A stretch of 52,846 bases of DNA from Dipetalonema caudispina. Taxonomy: Eukaryota > Nematoda > Chromadorea > Rhabditida > Onchocercidae. The DNA is taken from contig JABVXV010000390.1 of NCBI GenBank assembly GCA_013365325.1, forward strand, positions 1 through 52,846, given 5' to 3'. Every line of letters begins with the position of its first letter. Position 1 is the stretch's first letter. Positions 25,950-38,149 of this stretch are shown here, one piece after another. Position numbers and translations under genes: made by a program. The notes beneath the pieces were generated by a model that worked only from the letters and a program-made list of their open reading frames with translations, was not told where the DNA came from and ran no database searches.

Positions 25950-26885
25950 CTGAAAATAGACCAGTTAAGATATTAGGTTAAGAAACCTAAATTTAAGTAA
26001 AGGATATCATATACGCATAACCCAACAAAAAAAAAATTAATCTTTCGAAAGATATGATGTGTTGCTACACAAGAAGATATAATACGCTAAACTATTAGTT
26101 AGCTAAACTATTAATTAGTTCGAATCACTGATTAACGTTTAATTAATTGGTTGATGGACTGAGAAATGAATTTTACTTTATTCAAATAAATCATGCAATC
26201 CTTTTTTTTTTGACAAGAGTAAAATCAATTGTATGAATGCGTGAAATACGTGAATACCAAACGTGAAAAATATCAATAAACAAATGAAACATAACATACA
26301 AACAAATACCATACATCAAATCAGACTTCCGTGTGGATGCTAAGAAATTTTTTTTTTTTTTGAAACAATGAAAAATGTTTGCTTCTTTAAATTTATTTTA
26401 TTAGCATTATCAATTAATTATATTTTACACTTCACTCTCATACTTTACTATTCATACCAACAAATATGCTTACTATTTAAAACTTCTTTCATTCTCTAAT
26501 TACATAAATACTCTCCTTTAAAATCATTTTATTTTTCTACAAAATGTCGCGAAGATTGTTTATGATGTTGACGCTATGAAAATTTTTGGATCAACGAATT
26601 GGTTGCATGGATGTATTTTGTTTTCTCTTTGCTCTCTCTCTCTCCCTGTACATTCCACATTGGCTTCATCTACTAGACAAATAAAGGTCATTATAATATC
26701 ATAATTTATGACGAACCTAAGGTTGCTACTTAAAAATCTATCTTAAATTTTGCAGAAGATAGTAATGTTAATCTCTTTTGCCTATACTCACTTGATATTT
26801 GTATTTTCTGACTGATGAAAAAGTGTATAAATTTTTAAAAAATGTGATTTTCAGGTACTGGGAAATATTCCAATAGGTGAAATTG
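25950..26885. promoter_or_regulatory. Divergent intergenic region, SCO1 (-) and OSTM1 (+)
   Basis: The 0.94 kb between two divergent ATGs should hold both promoters. Visible items are the SCO1 acceptor TATTTTCAG on the minus strand (AG at 25951-25950), the OSTM1 acceptor GATTTTCAG ending at 26854 (31 bases before its ATG), and a CT-repeat at about 26632-26645. No specific factor site can be supported. Confidence 0.55.
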
Positions 26886-29489
26886 ATGAGTAGTATAGTG
26901 GCACTCTACATAGTAATTTGGTTTTGTTCGTATGCTACTGCAAACAATGAATTAATTAGCATATCAAGCTATCCATGGGATCTGAACACTCCTTGCCAAC
27001 CATTCATTAAGGTTTAGTATTTGCTAATAAATGCATATAGAGTTTTTCTTTGACTAATATATTACATCTGCTGGATGTAAATATTTTTAAGAAGTATACT
27101 ACAACACAGAAAAATATCAGATGATCTCTTATACTCTAGATTCATTTCTGTTGGCATATCGGTGTTAATTATGCCTGTTAAAGAAAGATGGTCTAAGTCT
27201 GTTTTTTCGATATTAACAATAATTTCAAGTTCAGCATTGTTAAAGTAGATTATTATATTTCACTGATCACTATTTGTGTTTTGTAGAATTTCGCAGAAGC
27301 AAGTTCAAGAATGATACGATGTGCAGCCGCATATTCTTCACCACCGAAAGTTTGTACATATTGTACCGAAGAATACATTGCTTTGAAACAAGTCGAATAT
27401 AAGTTGCATAAATTGGTAAGCAGCAGTTTGTTACAAAGAATTTTAATTTCGGAAAACATATGAGGCATTGTGGATTTTTGCTGAATCAGCAAAAGCAATG
27501 ATTTAGGGATTTGGATTCAAGCAAATTTATCCGCGAACTCTTATTTTCTATATTCAGTCATTTGATTACCCATTAATTAAGCTCACAGTGGAAAGATGCC
27601 CTTTTTTTTCAGTTTCCTGGTGGTACAGTTTTCAGAAATTAACCTCTAATTTTAAAGTAGTTTGGAATTGTAGGAAGACGTATTTTCACATGACAATACA
27701 ACATGCAATCGTGTAATTTACGAGAATTACTTAATTTCCTACGTGTCAGAAATATCAACGACCATAACAAGAAACATATGGGAAAATTCGCGCTGTTCTT
27801 GTAAAGCTTTTATTTCTATTGTAAGAACGAATCATAACAACAATATAGTCATGACTTTTTTTCTTATGGAGTTTTTTGAGTTTTTTTGTTTTAATAGGGC
27901 CTTACGAAACGTTGTTTTATGAAACTAATGCATTGTATGCATGATGAATTGGCATGTCGTTGAAATTCAAATAAAACAGTATTGAGAATAGCAAGGTTGT
28001 TTATTAGTCTGCTGCAGATAACATGGACACATTTTAAATCTATAAGCTTAAACATTTGAATGTACTAAACTCAAAAGCAGTGTCATGAATGGTGATAGCC
28101 TAAAATTGACTGCGTATGTGAATAAAATATTCTAATATAGGAAGATGGATAGCGTATATTACTTTTAATCATTTTTAACAACATTTTTGTTCTCTTTCTA
28201 CAGTAGTGGTATAGCTCGATGTTATAAATTTATTTCATATTACACATTTTATTGTTGGATAGAAATAGTAGGAACAATCAGCAATAAAAAGGTATGAAAC
28301 CTAAAGGTAGATAAATGGATCTCATGTACCTCATTTCAAGTTATTGTTCGTTTTATGCATTTCAGCTTGTGTAAATATCAATTGGCATTTCGAGACAAAC
28401 AGTACTGAATATACCTACTATAACGATACTATAAAGTTTCAAAGTAGGCTGTATGACTGGAGGCGTTGTGTTTCCAATTTCTCATTTTCTCAAGCTGGTG
28501 ATACAGTCATTTGCGACAAATGTCTGAGTTCTTTCAATGAATTATTCCAGTTTTACTGGCATATATATATCACACCGAATGTTAATTTTTGTTTAGATGT
28601 TGAAACTACGGTTAGTTTTCCTTCTTTTTTTTTGTAGCATTTTTCATATTTGCTTGTTTGCTAAGTATTTTTTCCCAGAAAAGTACTCCTCAACTTTTTT
28701 AAATGCTTTTTCATGTTTTTTCGTAAATGATATCAGAGGCAACCTTCATGATATATGGATGCATGATCGTGTTTATTATATTTTGTTGAAAAGGTGACGT
28801 GCACATTACCTGAATAGTTGATGTTTTAATGATTAAGAGTTGGTATATAATGTATGGTAGGTCTTACGCAATATAAGAAGTAACACCCGTTATATAAAGA
28901 AAGTCCACAAAGGTCGTGAAATCATTTTCTCGATACTGATGCAGCATTACAATGTGTAATTTAAACAATAAATGAACGGGCAAATTTCAGATGAACGATA
29001 CAATGAATTTATGGCATAACGTATGGCACTGTCCAGATGACCGGGTAGAAGAATTACGGGATTGGACTTTACTTGGATATAGCTTGGCTTTGCTAATAAT
29101 CATAACAATGTTTTTCTATGCTGGTAGTTATATTCAAAGTTCAGAAATACAAAGGCAACTTGTGCAATGTTGGTTTTTGTCTAACTTTTAAATTTTAACC
29201 GTTGATAACTGCTGTTTTAAATTTACAACATCAGTTTTGCACACAGTCTTAGATTTTATAAATATTTACAGAATTTTATGCATGCTTAATTGCTTGGTAT
29301 TTTTGTTATTAAGAATGCAACTCGTACTTCCCCGCCCTTTTCACTTTTCATTTGAAATGTTGAAGAATTCTAGATTCACGACTAGAAGCGCCACGTGGTT
29401 TACGATCACATCTTCTAAGCTCATCAGCTTTGGATAGCGTATCTCCGTCAACTGCTGGACGTACTGAACGGATTACCAGCTTGCAGTAG
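26886..29489 (+). CDS. OSTM1: OSTM1-like lysosomal membrane protein (beta subunit of the CLC-7 chloride/proton exchanger)
   Basis: Six exons: 26886-27011, 27287-27415, 27674-27800, 28366-28610, 28991-29168, 29374-29489, giving 306 aa (human 334). OSTM1 is a type I membrane protein that stabilises CLC-7 in lysosomes. Residues 1-19 form a signal peptide. The luminal part is cysteine-rich and N-glycosylated: SSPPKVCTYC, then WENSRCSSC, then VICDKCLSSFNELF. The conserved pre-membrane block CLDVETTMNDTMNLWHNVWHC corresponds to the human CIDVEDAMNITRKLW region. One membrane helix (LGYSLALLIIITMFFYAG) follows, then a Ser-rich tail with LRSHLLSSSALDS resembling the human tail. The last exon is the least certain: it depends on a CAAT/GTTGGT donor joined at TTCTAG (29373) and is supported by an open frame to the stop. 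AATAAA lies at 29535-29540. A competing terminal exon is listed separately. The C. elegans counterpart is, from memory, F42A8.3. Confidence 0.88.
27801..27975 (+). CDS. Possible alternative 3' end of OSTM1 (short secreted isoform)
   Basis: Exon 3 can extend 20 bases to a better donor (GTAAGA at 27821), ending in phase 0. A following acceptor (TTTTAATAG, ending 27897) opens a phase-0 exon 27898-27963 coding for 21 residues with four cysteines, including KRCFMKLMHCMHDELACR and a stop. AATAAA lies only 7 bases after the stop (27970-27975). The product would be a 155-aa secreted luminal fragment without the membrane helix. Phase agreement, a good donor and the adjacent polyadenylation hexamer support it. 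The exon matches no OSTM1 region I know. Confidence 0.42.
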
Positions 29490-30591
29490 TATATTAAAGT
29501 TTTTTTGTGGATTTTATGTTTCTTTGACCTATCCAATAAATTAATATAGGTTTATTTAGCGAGATATGATAGTCATATATCTTGGATCGTTAGCCAGATA
29601 GAACTACAAAGAATTCAGTTTATTTGTTAAAAAAGGAAGAAAAACAGTCGTATTTCTTTTATGAAAAATAAAGGATGACCTAGTAACGGTTAACTTACTA
29701 GCTATAAAATACAAAAAGAGAAGAAGCATGTCATACTGATGATTTTTTGCAACGAAAACAAGGATGGAAATTGAAGGGAGCAAAGGTGGCATAATGAACA
29801 AATATTTTCATCCTTTTGTATTATTTCATTAAAATAAATACTGTTTAGTATATGTAACCAACTAAAACAATCCATGTTTTCCTCGTCCTCATATTCAGTT
29901 TTTATTCGGGATGAAAGAAGTTTATTATCCAATTTTATTTTTGCTTTAATTCTACATTTTGTCTGATTCGTTGGACTGCTTTGATTTGTTTATAACTTTG
30001 TTATTGATTGTTTTACATAGATGGTTTTACGGGTTTTTTTAGAAACCATTGTAATTTCACTATTTTGAACATTTTCCACTGTTTAATACAATTATTTTAG
30101 AAATGTGATGTTTGTCTGATTAGTTTTCATTTCTTTAATAATTATTTTCATGTCTGGTTTCAGTAAGGTTCCAAACAGAGGTCTGTTTCAAAGACAGGTC
30201 TCATTATCATTTGGCTGTATTAATTCTACTTCGCCACAAAATTTTGTATTATACTCCTTTTTGAAGCATAAACTGTTTGAAATTTTCAAGTATTTTATGA
30301 CTTTTCTTGGTTTATTCCTTATTGATATCTCTTTGGAGTAGCAAGGAGTTTTTGCGCTGCTCACTGACGTTTTATACTTGAGACTGAGAAAAGAACAACT
30401 GGGATGATTCTGGTTGTTTCTGTTTAATACACCTGGTGGACGTTGAGTTATTGGCCTAGATAGAAAAACTTGAAGACATTTAACTTAGGGACCTTGACTG
30501 TTTTATCATTATTCATTTCGACACGTTTATGGTTTTTTTTTTATTACTTTAGGCAGCCGAATTTACTTGTCGTGCAAGAAAGGTTATCGTC
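29490..30591 (+). other. OSTM1-UQCRH spacer
   Basis: Contains the OSTM1 polyadenylation hexamer AATAAA at 29535-29540. A TTATTACTTTAG acceptor ends at 30552, 39 bases before the UQCRH ATG, and probably marks trans-splicing or a 5' UTR exon. A 63-codon open frame at 30150-30341 has no family features. Both genes point the same way about 1.1 kb apart, so an operon is possible but unproven. Confidence 0.55.
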
Positions 30592-31238
30592 ATGGAAGAT
30601 ACTAACAAGGTAAGTTTTATGCAGATCAATTCATTTTTTCTGCTTAACTTATAAATTACGGAAACTTCAAGCGCATCTAAGCAGGAAATAGTTATTTACA
30701 AATTATGTCTTTCTCGAATCTCCATTCGTTGCACTGTAGGTTGAAACTCAACCATCTGCTGTTGATGAGGAAGAGGTGGTAGATCCATTAATCAAATTCC
30801 GTGAAGAATGCATTTCTGAAACCGGAAAATGGAAAAAATTGCTGGATGAATGCACGGAGCGTGTGAATTCGAAAATAAAGACCAAGGAATCATGTCATTA
30901 CGAAATGGTCGATTACATTCAGGCTCTTGATCACTGTGTAAGTTACAGATAAATTTGTTCAAGGTATAAAAATTTATGAGTGGTTTACTTTTTAAGTAGT
31001 TAAAATTTGATTTCGAGAAGGAATAGACAACAATTATTCTGTTTGCATATAAAGAGAAAACTCTTTATTCTTGATTTTTCAATAGATTATTTTTGGATTA
31101 AACTATATACTATTAAGGTGAAGTAGTTATTTAAGATTTATTTTTTTCTTAATTTTAGCGAATATGAATTTTTATAATAATGATACTTACGAAAATGATT
31201 TTCAGGCTATGCCTAAGACTTTCGCAACTTTGAAGTAA
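30592..31238 (+). CDS. UQCRH: Cytochrome b-c1 complex subunit 6 (hinge protein, UQCRH/QCR6)
   Basis: Three exons: 30592-30609, 30740-30937, 31206-31238; 82 aa, close to the usual 78-91. The hinge protein is a small acidic intermembrane-space subunit of respiratory complex III that bridges cytochrome c1 and cytochrome c. The protein begins with an acidic patch (VDEEEVVDPL) and continues with a helical hairpin carrying four cysteines at the family positions (FREEC, LLDEC, KESC, ALDHC), as expected for the twin CHCH-type disulfides. It ends FATLK, matching the human LFNSLK end. The stretch ECTERVNSKIKTKESC aligns directly with the human CDERVSSRSHTEEDC. The start follows a putative 39-nt leader after the acceptor at 30552. 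AATAAA at 31320-31325 is a plausible polyadenylation signal. Confidence 0.93.
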
Positions 31239-33819
31239 TTCAGTGATAGTTCTTCGAGAATTTTTTTTAAAGATGATAGGTTATTGTATTAATCAAGCTG
31301 ATGTAAACGACTATTAACGAATAAATTAATTCGTTTTTAATTTGAAGCTTCTTGCATTTCAAAACAGCCAGATAATGTATATGTTTGAAAACGAGCCATA
31401 TTGGATATTGTATTTCATGGCGTACGCAAATAAATATTTTCAAGCCGTTAATTGGTAGAAATGCGTTGGCTGGGAACGTCAAACTGTGCGTCACTTTTGC
31501 GCTTTATGTGGAGCTTAGGTGTAAGTGTGTAAATGCTAAGTGTGTAAATGCTAAAACATAGAACAATTCAGCCAAAAAAGAAGGACAAAGGGAACTTTCA
31601 GATAACAAAAAATACAATTCTGCTATTAAAATTCCATAATTCTCACCACTAAATCATGATAGACTAAAATTTATCCAGCTGATTGTCATAATCTTTATAA
31701 GTCTAGTTTAATCTCTCACATCAATTGCCCTAAATTAAATCCTTTTACAATCATTTGTTTATATATGCAATAAATTTTACAACTCTTATATACACATCCA
31801 TTTAACTTTCACTTATCTTACTTAATTTTACCATTCATACTGCTATTATTAGTTCAATTTATTTATTACTAATTAAATACATATTTAAGTTAATAAATAG
31901 GAAATTTTAATTAGCATTATATGATAGATAATTAGGAAGTGTACGTTTAATTTGAAATGTTTTATATTGGAGGAAGATAATCGCTTATGTAACATTTGCT
32001 CACTTCTCTCTATATGATCTTAAGATGGATTAGATTCTTACAAAGTAATGTTAAATTCTGAAATTTCTATTCCATAGAGAAATAGAAATGAGAAATTGGA
32101 AGAAGAAAGATGAATCATATTATGTATTATATTTGAATATGCTTTATTAATCAACAATAAGAAATATAAGTCTATCAGTCTTAGGTCATTATATTCTTCA
32201 ATAAGTTTATGTTTTAAAATTCAATCAAATTGATTATTCAATTTAAGTTAAATTTTTTTTTTTGGAAAATTGAAAAAAACAAATTTTAGTTGATGCATAT
32301 GAAATTTTTTTTTTTTTTTGTGCAAAAATAAGAAAAAAATAGTGCAAGTCATTTATATCATCGTCAATTAATTGTACTAATTGATTGGTATTTTTGAAAA
32401 CGGATAATACCACTGCTACCGTATTTGATTAATAAGTTACAAAAGAGCAGAAAAAAGAAAAACCAAATAAAACATGCTTTATATAGATTAATTACTGAAA
32501 AATACTCTCTTTTTTGCTCGGGGAAAAAAAGAAAATTAATATTTTGAGATTTAGAATGAGAAGTATTTTATATGAATATGCAAATTATAAAATACTTTTG
32601 AATAGAAATAATTCATAAGTTAAATAAGTGGCATGTGATATGAGTAATATCATCATTATAATTGCAATTATCACTAATACAACATTGATGATTTTATCAT
32701 TGCTACCATATCATATCACTATTGTCATATCATGTTATTATTTATGTTATTATTGCTGTTACATTATGATTATTACAATAAATGTAAAAAAAAAAAAATT
32801 GTAAAAAATTAAATATTTTTAATTATATCATATGCATTTTTCAAAAAATATTCAATGAAAAAGTTTCAAAAGGGAATAAAAAAAAGAAACAATTCGATGC
32901 AATATATCATAGTTCTACTTTTATTGAAATTAATCTTTAAAAATAGGAAGAAAAAATTTCAAAATTTTATTTAACGAAATGAATTAAGATAAATATAATT
33001 ATCTTAATTTAGTTAGCAGAAATAAATTGTATCAAATAAATAATCATTGATAATATTTAAAATATTATACGAAATGCGTTTGCAGTAATTATTTAATCGT
33101 ATTTTGTAACAAAAAATTGGGACAAAACTACAATTAATGATTGTATTTATGTGATGTTCATTAATTGCAGGAAAGTGGAAGGAATAGTGGAATGGAAATG
33201 ATTAATTTAATAATTTAGATTACTACTAATAAATAATAATTATTGATAACATTGGTAAAAATTTTGCAAAAAAAAAAAAAATTTACATTTAAATAAAATT
33301 TGTAAATGTAAACAAATCAATGCATAGATATTCAAATAAACCTTGAATTTTTGATATTATAAATATAATTATTCTGATTATGAAGTAGGAATGAAGAAAG
33401 TAATTGCTGAATCAATCAAACCAACCGGATGTATGGAAGTAATTAATCGGTTTGAACAGGAAATGATCGTTGCATTGATTCAGAAAATTTAGTGCATTTC
33501 TATTTATGATATATGTTGCTAAAAATTACCAATATCTTTTCATGATTATATTTTACAAGAAAAAAAAAAAAAAAAAAGAATTGAAGGTAGAATGAAATGA
33601 ATTTTATTGTAGAAAAATATATTCAAAATAATGAAAAAATGAAATGAATTTGAGTAAGCAAATAATGATATGTTTGAAATTATTACTTTTTTTGTTATTA
33701 TTAATGAATAATAACAATCTATAAATATATCTAAGTAAATATTTGTAGGAAAATAATAACAATAATAATTAATAATAGTAATATTAATAATAATATTTTT
33801 TGTATTCTAATGCTTTTTT

Positions 33820-33927
33820 TTTTCAGATAGTCTAATGTTGGATAAAGCTTTGCATACATTTGGCTTAATGATTTTAATGCTTTTTCGACAAGCACTTCGA
33901 CGAAGTAGAAGCAATCATTTAGCATAG
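33820..33927 (+). other. Possible 5' UTR exon with a 30-codon upstream open frame
   Basis: A long pyrimidine tract ends in TTTCAG at 33826, a strong acceptor. Eight bases later an ATG at 33835 opens 30 codons, including FGLMILMLFRQALRRSRSNH, and a TAG at 33925-33927. No donor was found that joins it in frame to the ATG at 34496. I therefore read it as a leader with an upstream ORF, or as chance. Confidence 0.3.
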
Positions 33928-33951
33928 TATGGCCAGAATGGAGAAGAATCG

Positions 33952-34012
33952 ATACCATCCATTCAGCCAGGCAGCTATGTAGCCAGGCAGTTAGCTAGCC
34001 AGCCATATATAA
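33952..34012. repeat. AGCCAGGCAG-type short repeats
   Basis: CAGCCAGGCAGC, TAGCCAGGCAGT, TAGCTAGCCAGCC and similar strings repeat within about 50 bases. It is an unusually GC-rich patch for this window, in the presumed leader of the Dickkopf-like gene. Confidence 0.6.
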
Positions 34013-34495
34013 ATATAAATGAGGCAGGGAAAGTGATATAAATGATAGTGATAGTTGTGATAGAGATGAGAAGAAGAAGAGGAAGAAGAAGAGGAAGCTG
34101 AAGAAAAGGCTTAAACTCTTTCAGTTATGCTTGGCCATAATAATCAATGCTTAGACTCTTTTTGTCCAAGTCTATTTTGCTTTTCTTTATGAAATTTTAA
34201 TTTTTCTATATTTTCCTTTCTTCCTTTTTTTGTTTTTTTTTTGTAAAATTTATGAAAAAAAAAGTTAATTTCATATTTCAAAAAAAAAAAAAAAAAAAAT
34301 TAGAGAAAGAAATAACAAATTATAATTGGTTTCTAGTAAAATAGAAAATTTTGCAATTAATATTTAGACAGGAAATAATTTTTACCGAAAACGGAAAAAA
34401 AAAAAAAAGAAAAGAAATTCTCAATAATACTATCATTGTGAGCTAAATGATTGATTCAGTAAAAAGGATTAACTGTTTTTAAAGCTTTTTGTACG

Positions 34496-37400
34496 ATGCC
34501 ACAACTATTGCTACTGCCAAATGGACATTGCCTCCTGCTGTTTCTAACGATGTGTTTCATGACATCTGGTGGATATTTTCTGTCCCCAACTATCGATCAT
34601 CAACATCATTCTGATCGCCGATACGAACAACAACAACAGCAACAGCAGGAGAAGTATCATCATTTACCAACCCTTTCAGCCATTGTACCCGCGGTATCAC
34701 GACTACACCTCCCATCACAACAGCGCCATATTATTATTCGTAGAGCTAGTCTTCCACAACAGCAACATTTACCACCTGCTAACGATCATCCTACTTCCTC
34801 GCCAGCTGTTACATTCGTGAAGAAAATCGATATGTTACAGGTCATTTTTTCAAATTTTTCACAAATTTGAAGTATCAATTTAACTCAAGTTCAAATCTTC
34901 TCCCATCTATATATTTCCCATCCTCGTTACAATAATGGTGTACAAATTCGAGATAAAAATCCAATTCGTATTCTAAATTGAGATTTTAAATTTAAAATTT
35001 TCATATTATCCTCAAAGTTTACAGTTACTGATATTGAATTTGATTAATTGTTTTAATCAAAATTTCTATTCGTAATACTATCATGTTATATAGACTGATG
35101 AGGAATTGAAGGCGTTGAAAAAGAAGAGAAAACGATTACGACAATTACGTGAAGAAGTCCGTGAATTGAGTGATCATCTAAAAAGCAAACGGACATTTTC
35201 GAAGAGTAAATTTTGCACTTTCATAAATTTCAATAAATATCAAAAAACACTGAGAATATTTAAAACCATTTCTATTGAAGAATACAAATGAACACTTTTG
35301 TTTTAGTATTGAAAAGCTTTAAAACGTTCCATAAAATTACTTAATGAATTATCATCCATCTCTCGCTATATTTCATTTGCATTTTCATCCATACTAAATT
35401 AAATTCTTCGAAATTAAAAGCAAAACAAAACAATGCTGATTTAATTTAGCCTAATTTTTTGTTTTCACTATTACAAGTTCTCAGATATGTCAAATCATTT
35501 TTTGAAGTTTTTTTGCCTTTTTTACTTTTTTTTTCTCTAAAATTTAAATTGTAAATTATCAAAAGATTTTAAAAAAAAGTGGAAAATATCTCAAACAAAA
35601 ATTTTAGAATGAAAATAAATTAGCTTTTTCGATTAATCATAAAAATATTGATTTCGTTCTCTCTCTCTCTCTCTCCCTTTCCCTCTCTCCTCTTCCTTCC
35701 CCCTAATAATTAATGAATTCATTGCAAAATTTTAATTATCGTTGTATTATTCAATGAATTTTATTTCAAAAATTTTTACTTACCGAATTCACTCCATGAT
35801 GTCTTTTTTATTAAAAAGAAAAAATAAATAAACAAAATAAAAGATCGATCATTTTATAAAAATTATTCCATAAAAATGGGATAAAATAAAATAGTTAGTA
35901 TCATATTGTTGTAAAATAGGGAAAATAATTTTAAAGAATTCTTTTTCCGCTAATATGTTATAACGTACGTGTACTTCATTTCTATTCTCTCTACAGCTAA
36001 TATTATTATTTTTATTGCTTAAACATGTCATGAAAATTAAAAATAAATTAAAATATTTTAGTTGAAACAAGTAACAATGATTTATTGGAGAAGCATAAAA
36101 TGAAGGAAACGCATGTACGATGGCGTAAACAAATAACTACACGTGTAAAAGCAATTATGAAACGCTTGAAAAGATTGGAAAATGAACTAAAAACAGAACG
36201 AAATTTTACTAAAGTCCTCAATGAAATTACTTTTATTTTAATAAATGATTTGAACTTTAAAATTTATAACATTTTAAAGTAGATGCAAAATTTATCATCC
36301 ACAAATAATTGTTGGGTACAGTTGTTTCAAATATTTCAAATCAATGAAGATAGATGAATTTGAATATTCCTTAGTTTATTGAAAATTAAATTTAATTTAT
36401 AATGTAGCTTCTTCAAAATGATAGTAATCAAATATTGTTTTTGGAGAATAAAGCAAGATTGATGAATTTTTTTTTTCTTTCATTTCTTTAGCTTAATTCT
36501 CTTTTCAAAGTTTGAGTAAAAATTACTGCTTTAGCAATTTTCCCTCATTAAAGAATGATATCACTGATAATTTTTATTTTCGGAATAAATGGAAAAATTA
36601 TGTTATGAAAGAAAAAATGATAAATTTAGGAGAGGAAAAAAATGGCTAAACGTTTGCCAATATTACCACTTAATTTTCATACAATATCATCATCACCTCA
36701 TACAGTACTATTTACAACGAATAAAAATTTCAAGGTAAGTGTTTGTTCTCGGTATAAATGATAGTACTTTCTAATTTTTTTAATTATTAAAATTTTTTAT
36801 CGATCAAAATCAAAATTATTAGTTTTAATTGACGAAATGAAAGAAGTAAATATTAGCAAAAATAATATAAGATATTAATTTAATTTGTTAATTATTCAAT
36901 AGAATGTCAATCCAGATATGATTATATATGAATTTTATTAGAAACGTTTCGGTTATTAAATTGGTAACCTGTTTAATTGTTCCATATGCAATTAATTAAT
37001 AAATATTATAGATCAAGCGGCTACATTCATCCATAAATCAATCAAAAAACGGTGAATCTGGTGGAATTTGTCTTGGTCATAACGATTGCAAACCAGGTAA
37101 TCATTTGACAAGAAATTTTGAAATAAAACTAGTATAATTCATTGGAAATTAATTTTAATAAATTTTATGTAAATATTGATAAGATATGCATTTCCAATTT
37201 AATGTAGTTTGCATATTTTGCAATTTTTTGCAATTTGCAAAATTTTCATGCAAATTTACTGTATCTTTTAATTTAGTAAACGCTATTATTCATTTTCATT
37301 TTATTTACTGTTCAATGATTTTGCTTCAAATTTTTCTTTCCTGTTTCTTTCATGGTACGATCAGATGTTCTCTTAAATTTTAACAAATTTAATTTAAAGG

Positions 37401-38149
37401 GTTATGTTGTCATCGTACTTCCACAATTGATACAAATTCATCGATAACAACAACGGCTAACGTATGCTATCAATATATGTTGAAAGAAGGTGAATTATGT
37501 GAAGATTCATGCCAATGTGAAGCACGATTGCATTGTTTTCGAAATTCGAATCATTTGAAAGAAGGCAAATCTATGACAAAATCAAAACGCAATATGGTTA
37601 TTTTTATTTTATTTTATTTTATTTGTTTTTTGAATTTAGACGAAAATAACTTGACATTAATCCTTTATCTATTCCCATATACATTCTCTAATACTTTTAT
37701 ATGATATTGGGATAAAATTTAAATTTGCTACTTTTTATTTATCTTACATGGAAGTAGTAATTTCAATTCATTTAAAAGTTTTAAAATAGTCAAACGTAAT
37801 ATTTTATAGCGAAAGATAGGGTGAGAATGAAATGAATAAGTGTTTTTGTAAGGTTATGCTTATGAAACAATGTGATTAGCATAAAGGATATCTTGCGAAA
37901 TGACGTACTTAACGTTAAGTTTTCATTACATAATAAAAAATGACGTAATGAAAAGGTATAAGAAATAAAATTAGATGGTATAAAGATTAATCTTTATTTA
38001 TTTACTGATTTATTTGTATAATTTGCTAATTATTTCAAAAACAGTACGCAATTTGCAAGAAGGTCTCCACCAGTGATATTGTGAATGGAATATATTTGAA
38101 CTCGAAAGATTCATCATTTCACGTAAAATTACCGATACATCAACAGTAA
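34496..38149 (+). CDS. Secreted protein with a C-terminal Dickkopf/prokineticin-type ten-cysteine domain
   Basis: Seven phase-consistent exons: 34496-34840, 35094-35205, 36062-36213, 36630-36734, 37012-37096, 37400-37596, 38045-38149; 366 aa. An N-terminal hydrophobic stretch (about residues 12-27, CLLLFLTMCFMTSGGY) acts as signal peptide. A Gln/His-rich segment with seven consecutive Gln follows, then a Lys/Arg/Leu-rich helical, probably coiled-coil region (about 116-215). A K-I-K-R site (238-241) comes next. Residues 258-336 hold ten cysteines: C-x5-C-x4-CC, then C289, MLKEGELC (C300), C304-x-C306-x5-C312, and C336. This is the order and nearly the spacing of Dkk cysteine-rich domain 2, including the LKEG block; prokineticins share the fold. 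There is no Dkk N-terminal cysteine domain. Dkk proteins modulate Wnt signalling through LRP5/6; whether this protein does is unknown. Exon 6 uses an unusual AAAG acceptor, required by frame. Confidence 0.82.

Larger units (their letters stand above)
31239..34495. other. Intergenic region upstream of the Dickkopf-like gene
   Basis: Mostly AT-rich sequence without a recognised gene. A perfect 15-bp tandem duplication (AAGTGTGTAAATGCT) lies at 31523-31552. From 33820 to 34110 the texture changes: a strong acceptor, a short open frame, an AGCCAGGCAG-rich patch and a GAAGAG purine tract. That part may be the 5' UTR of the next gene. Confidence 0.55.

Noticed and set aside
29348..29536. 62-codon minus-strand frame
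   Set aside because: Antisense to the proposed OSTM1 last exon; no promoter or family support.
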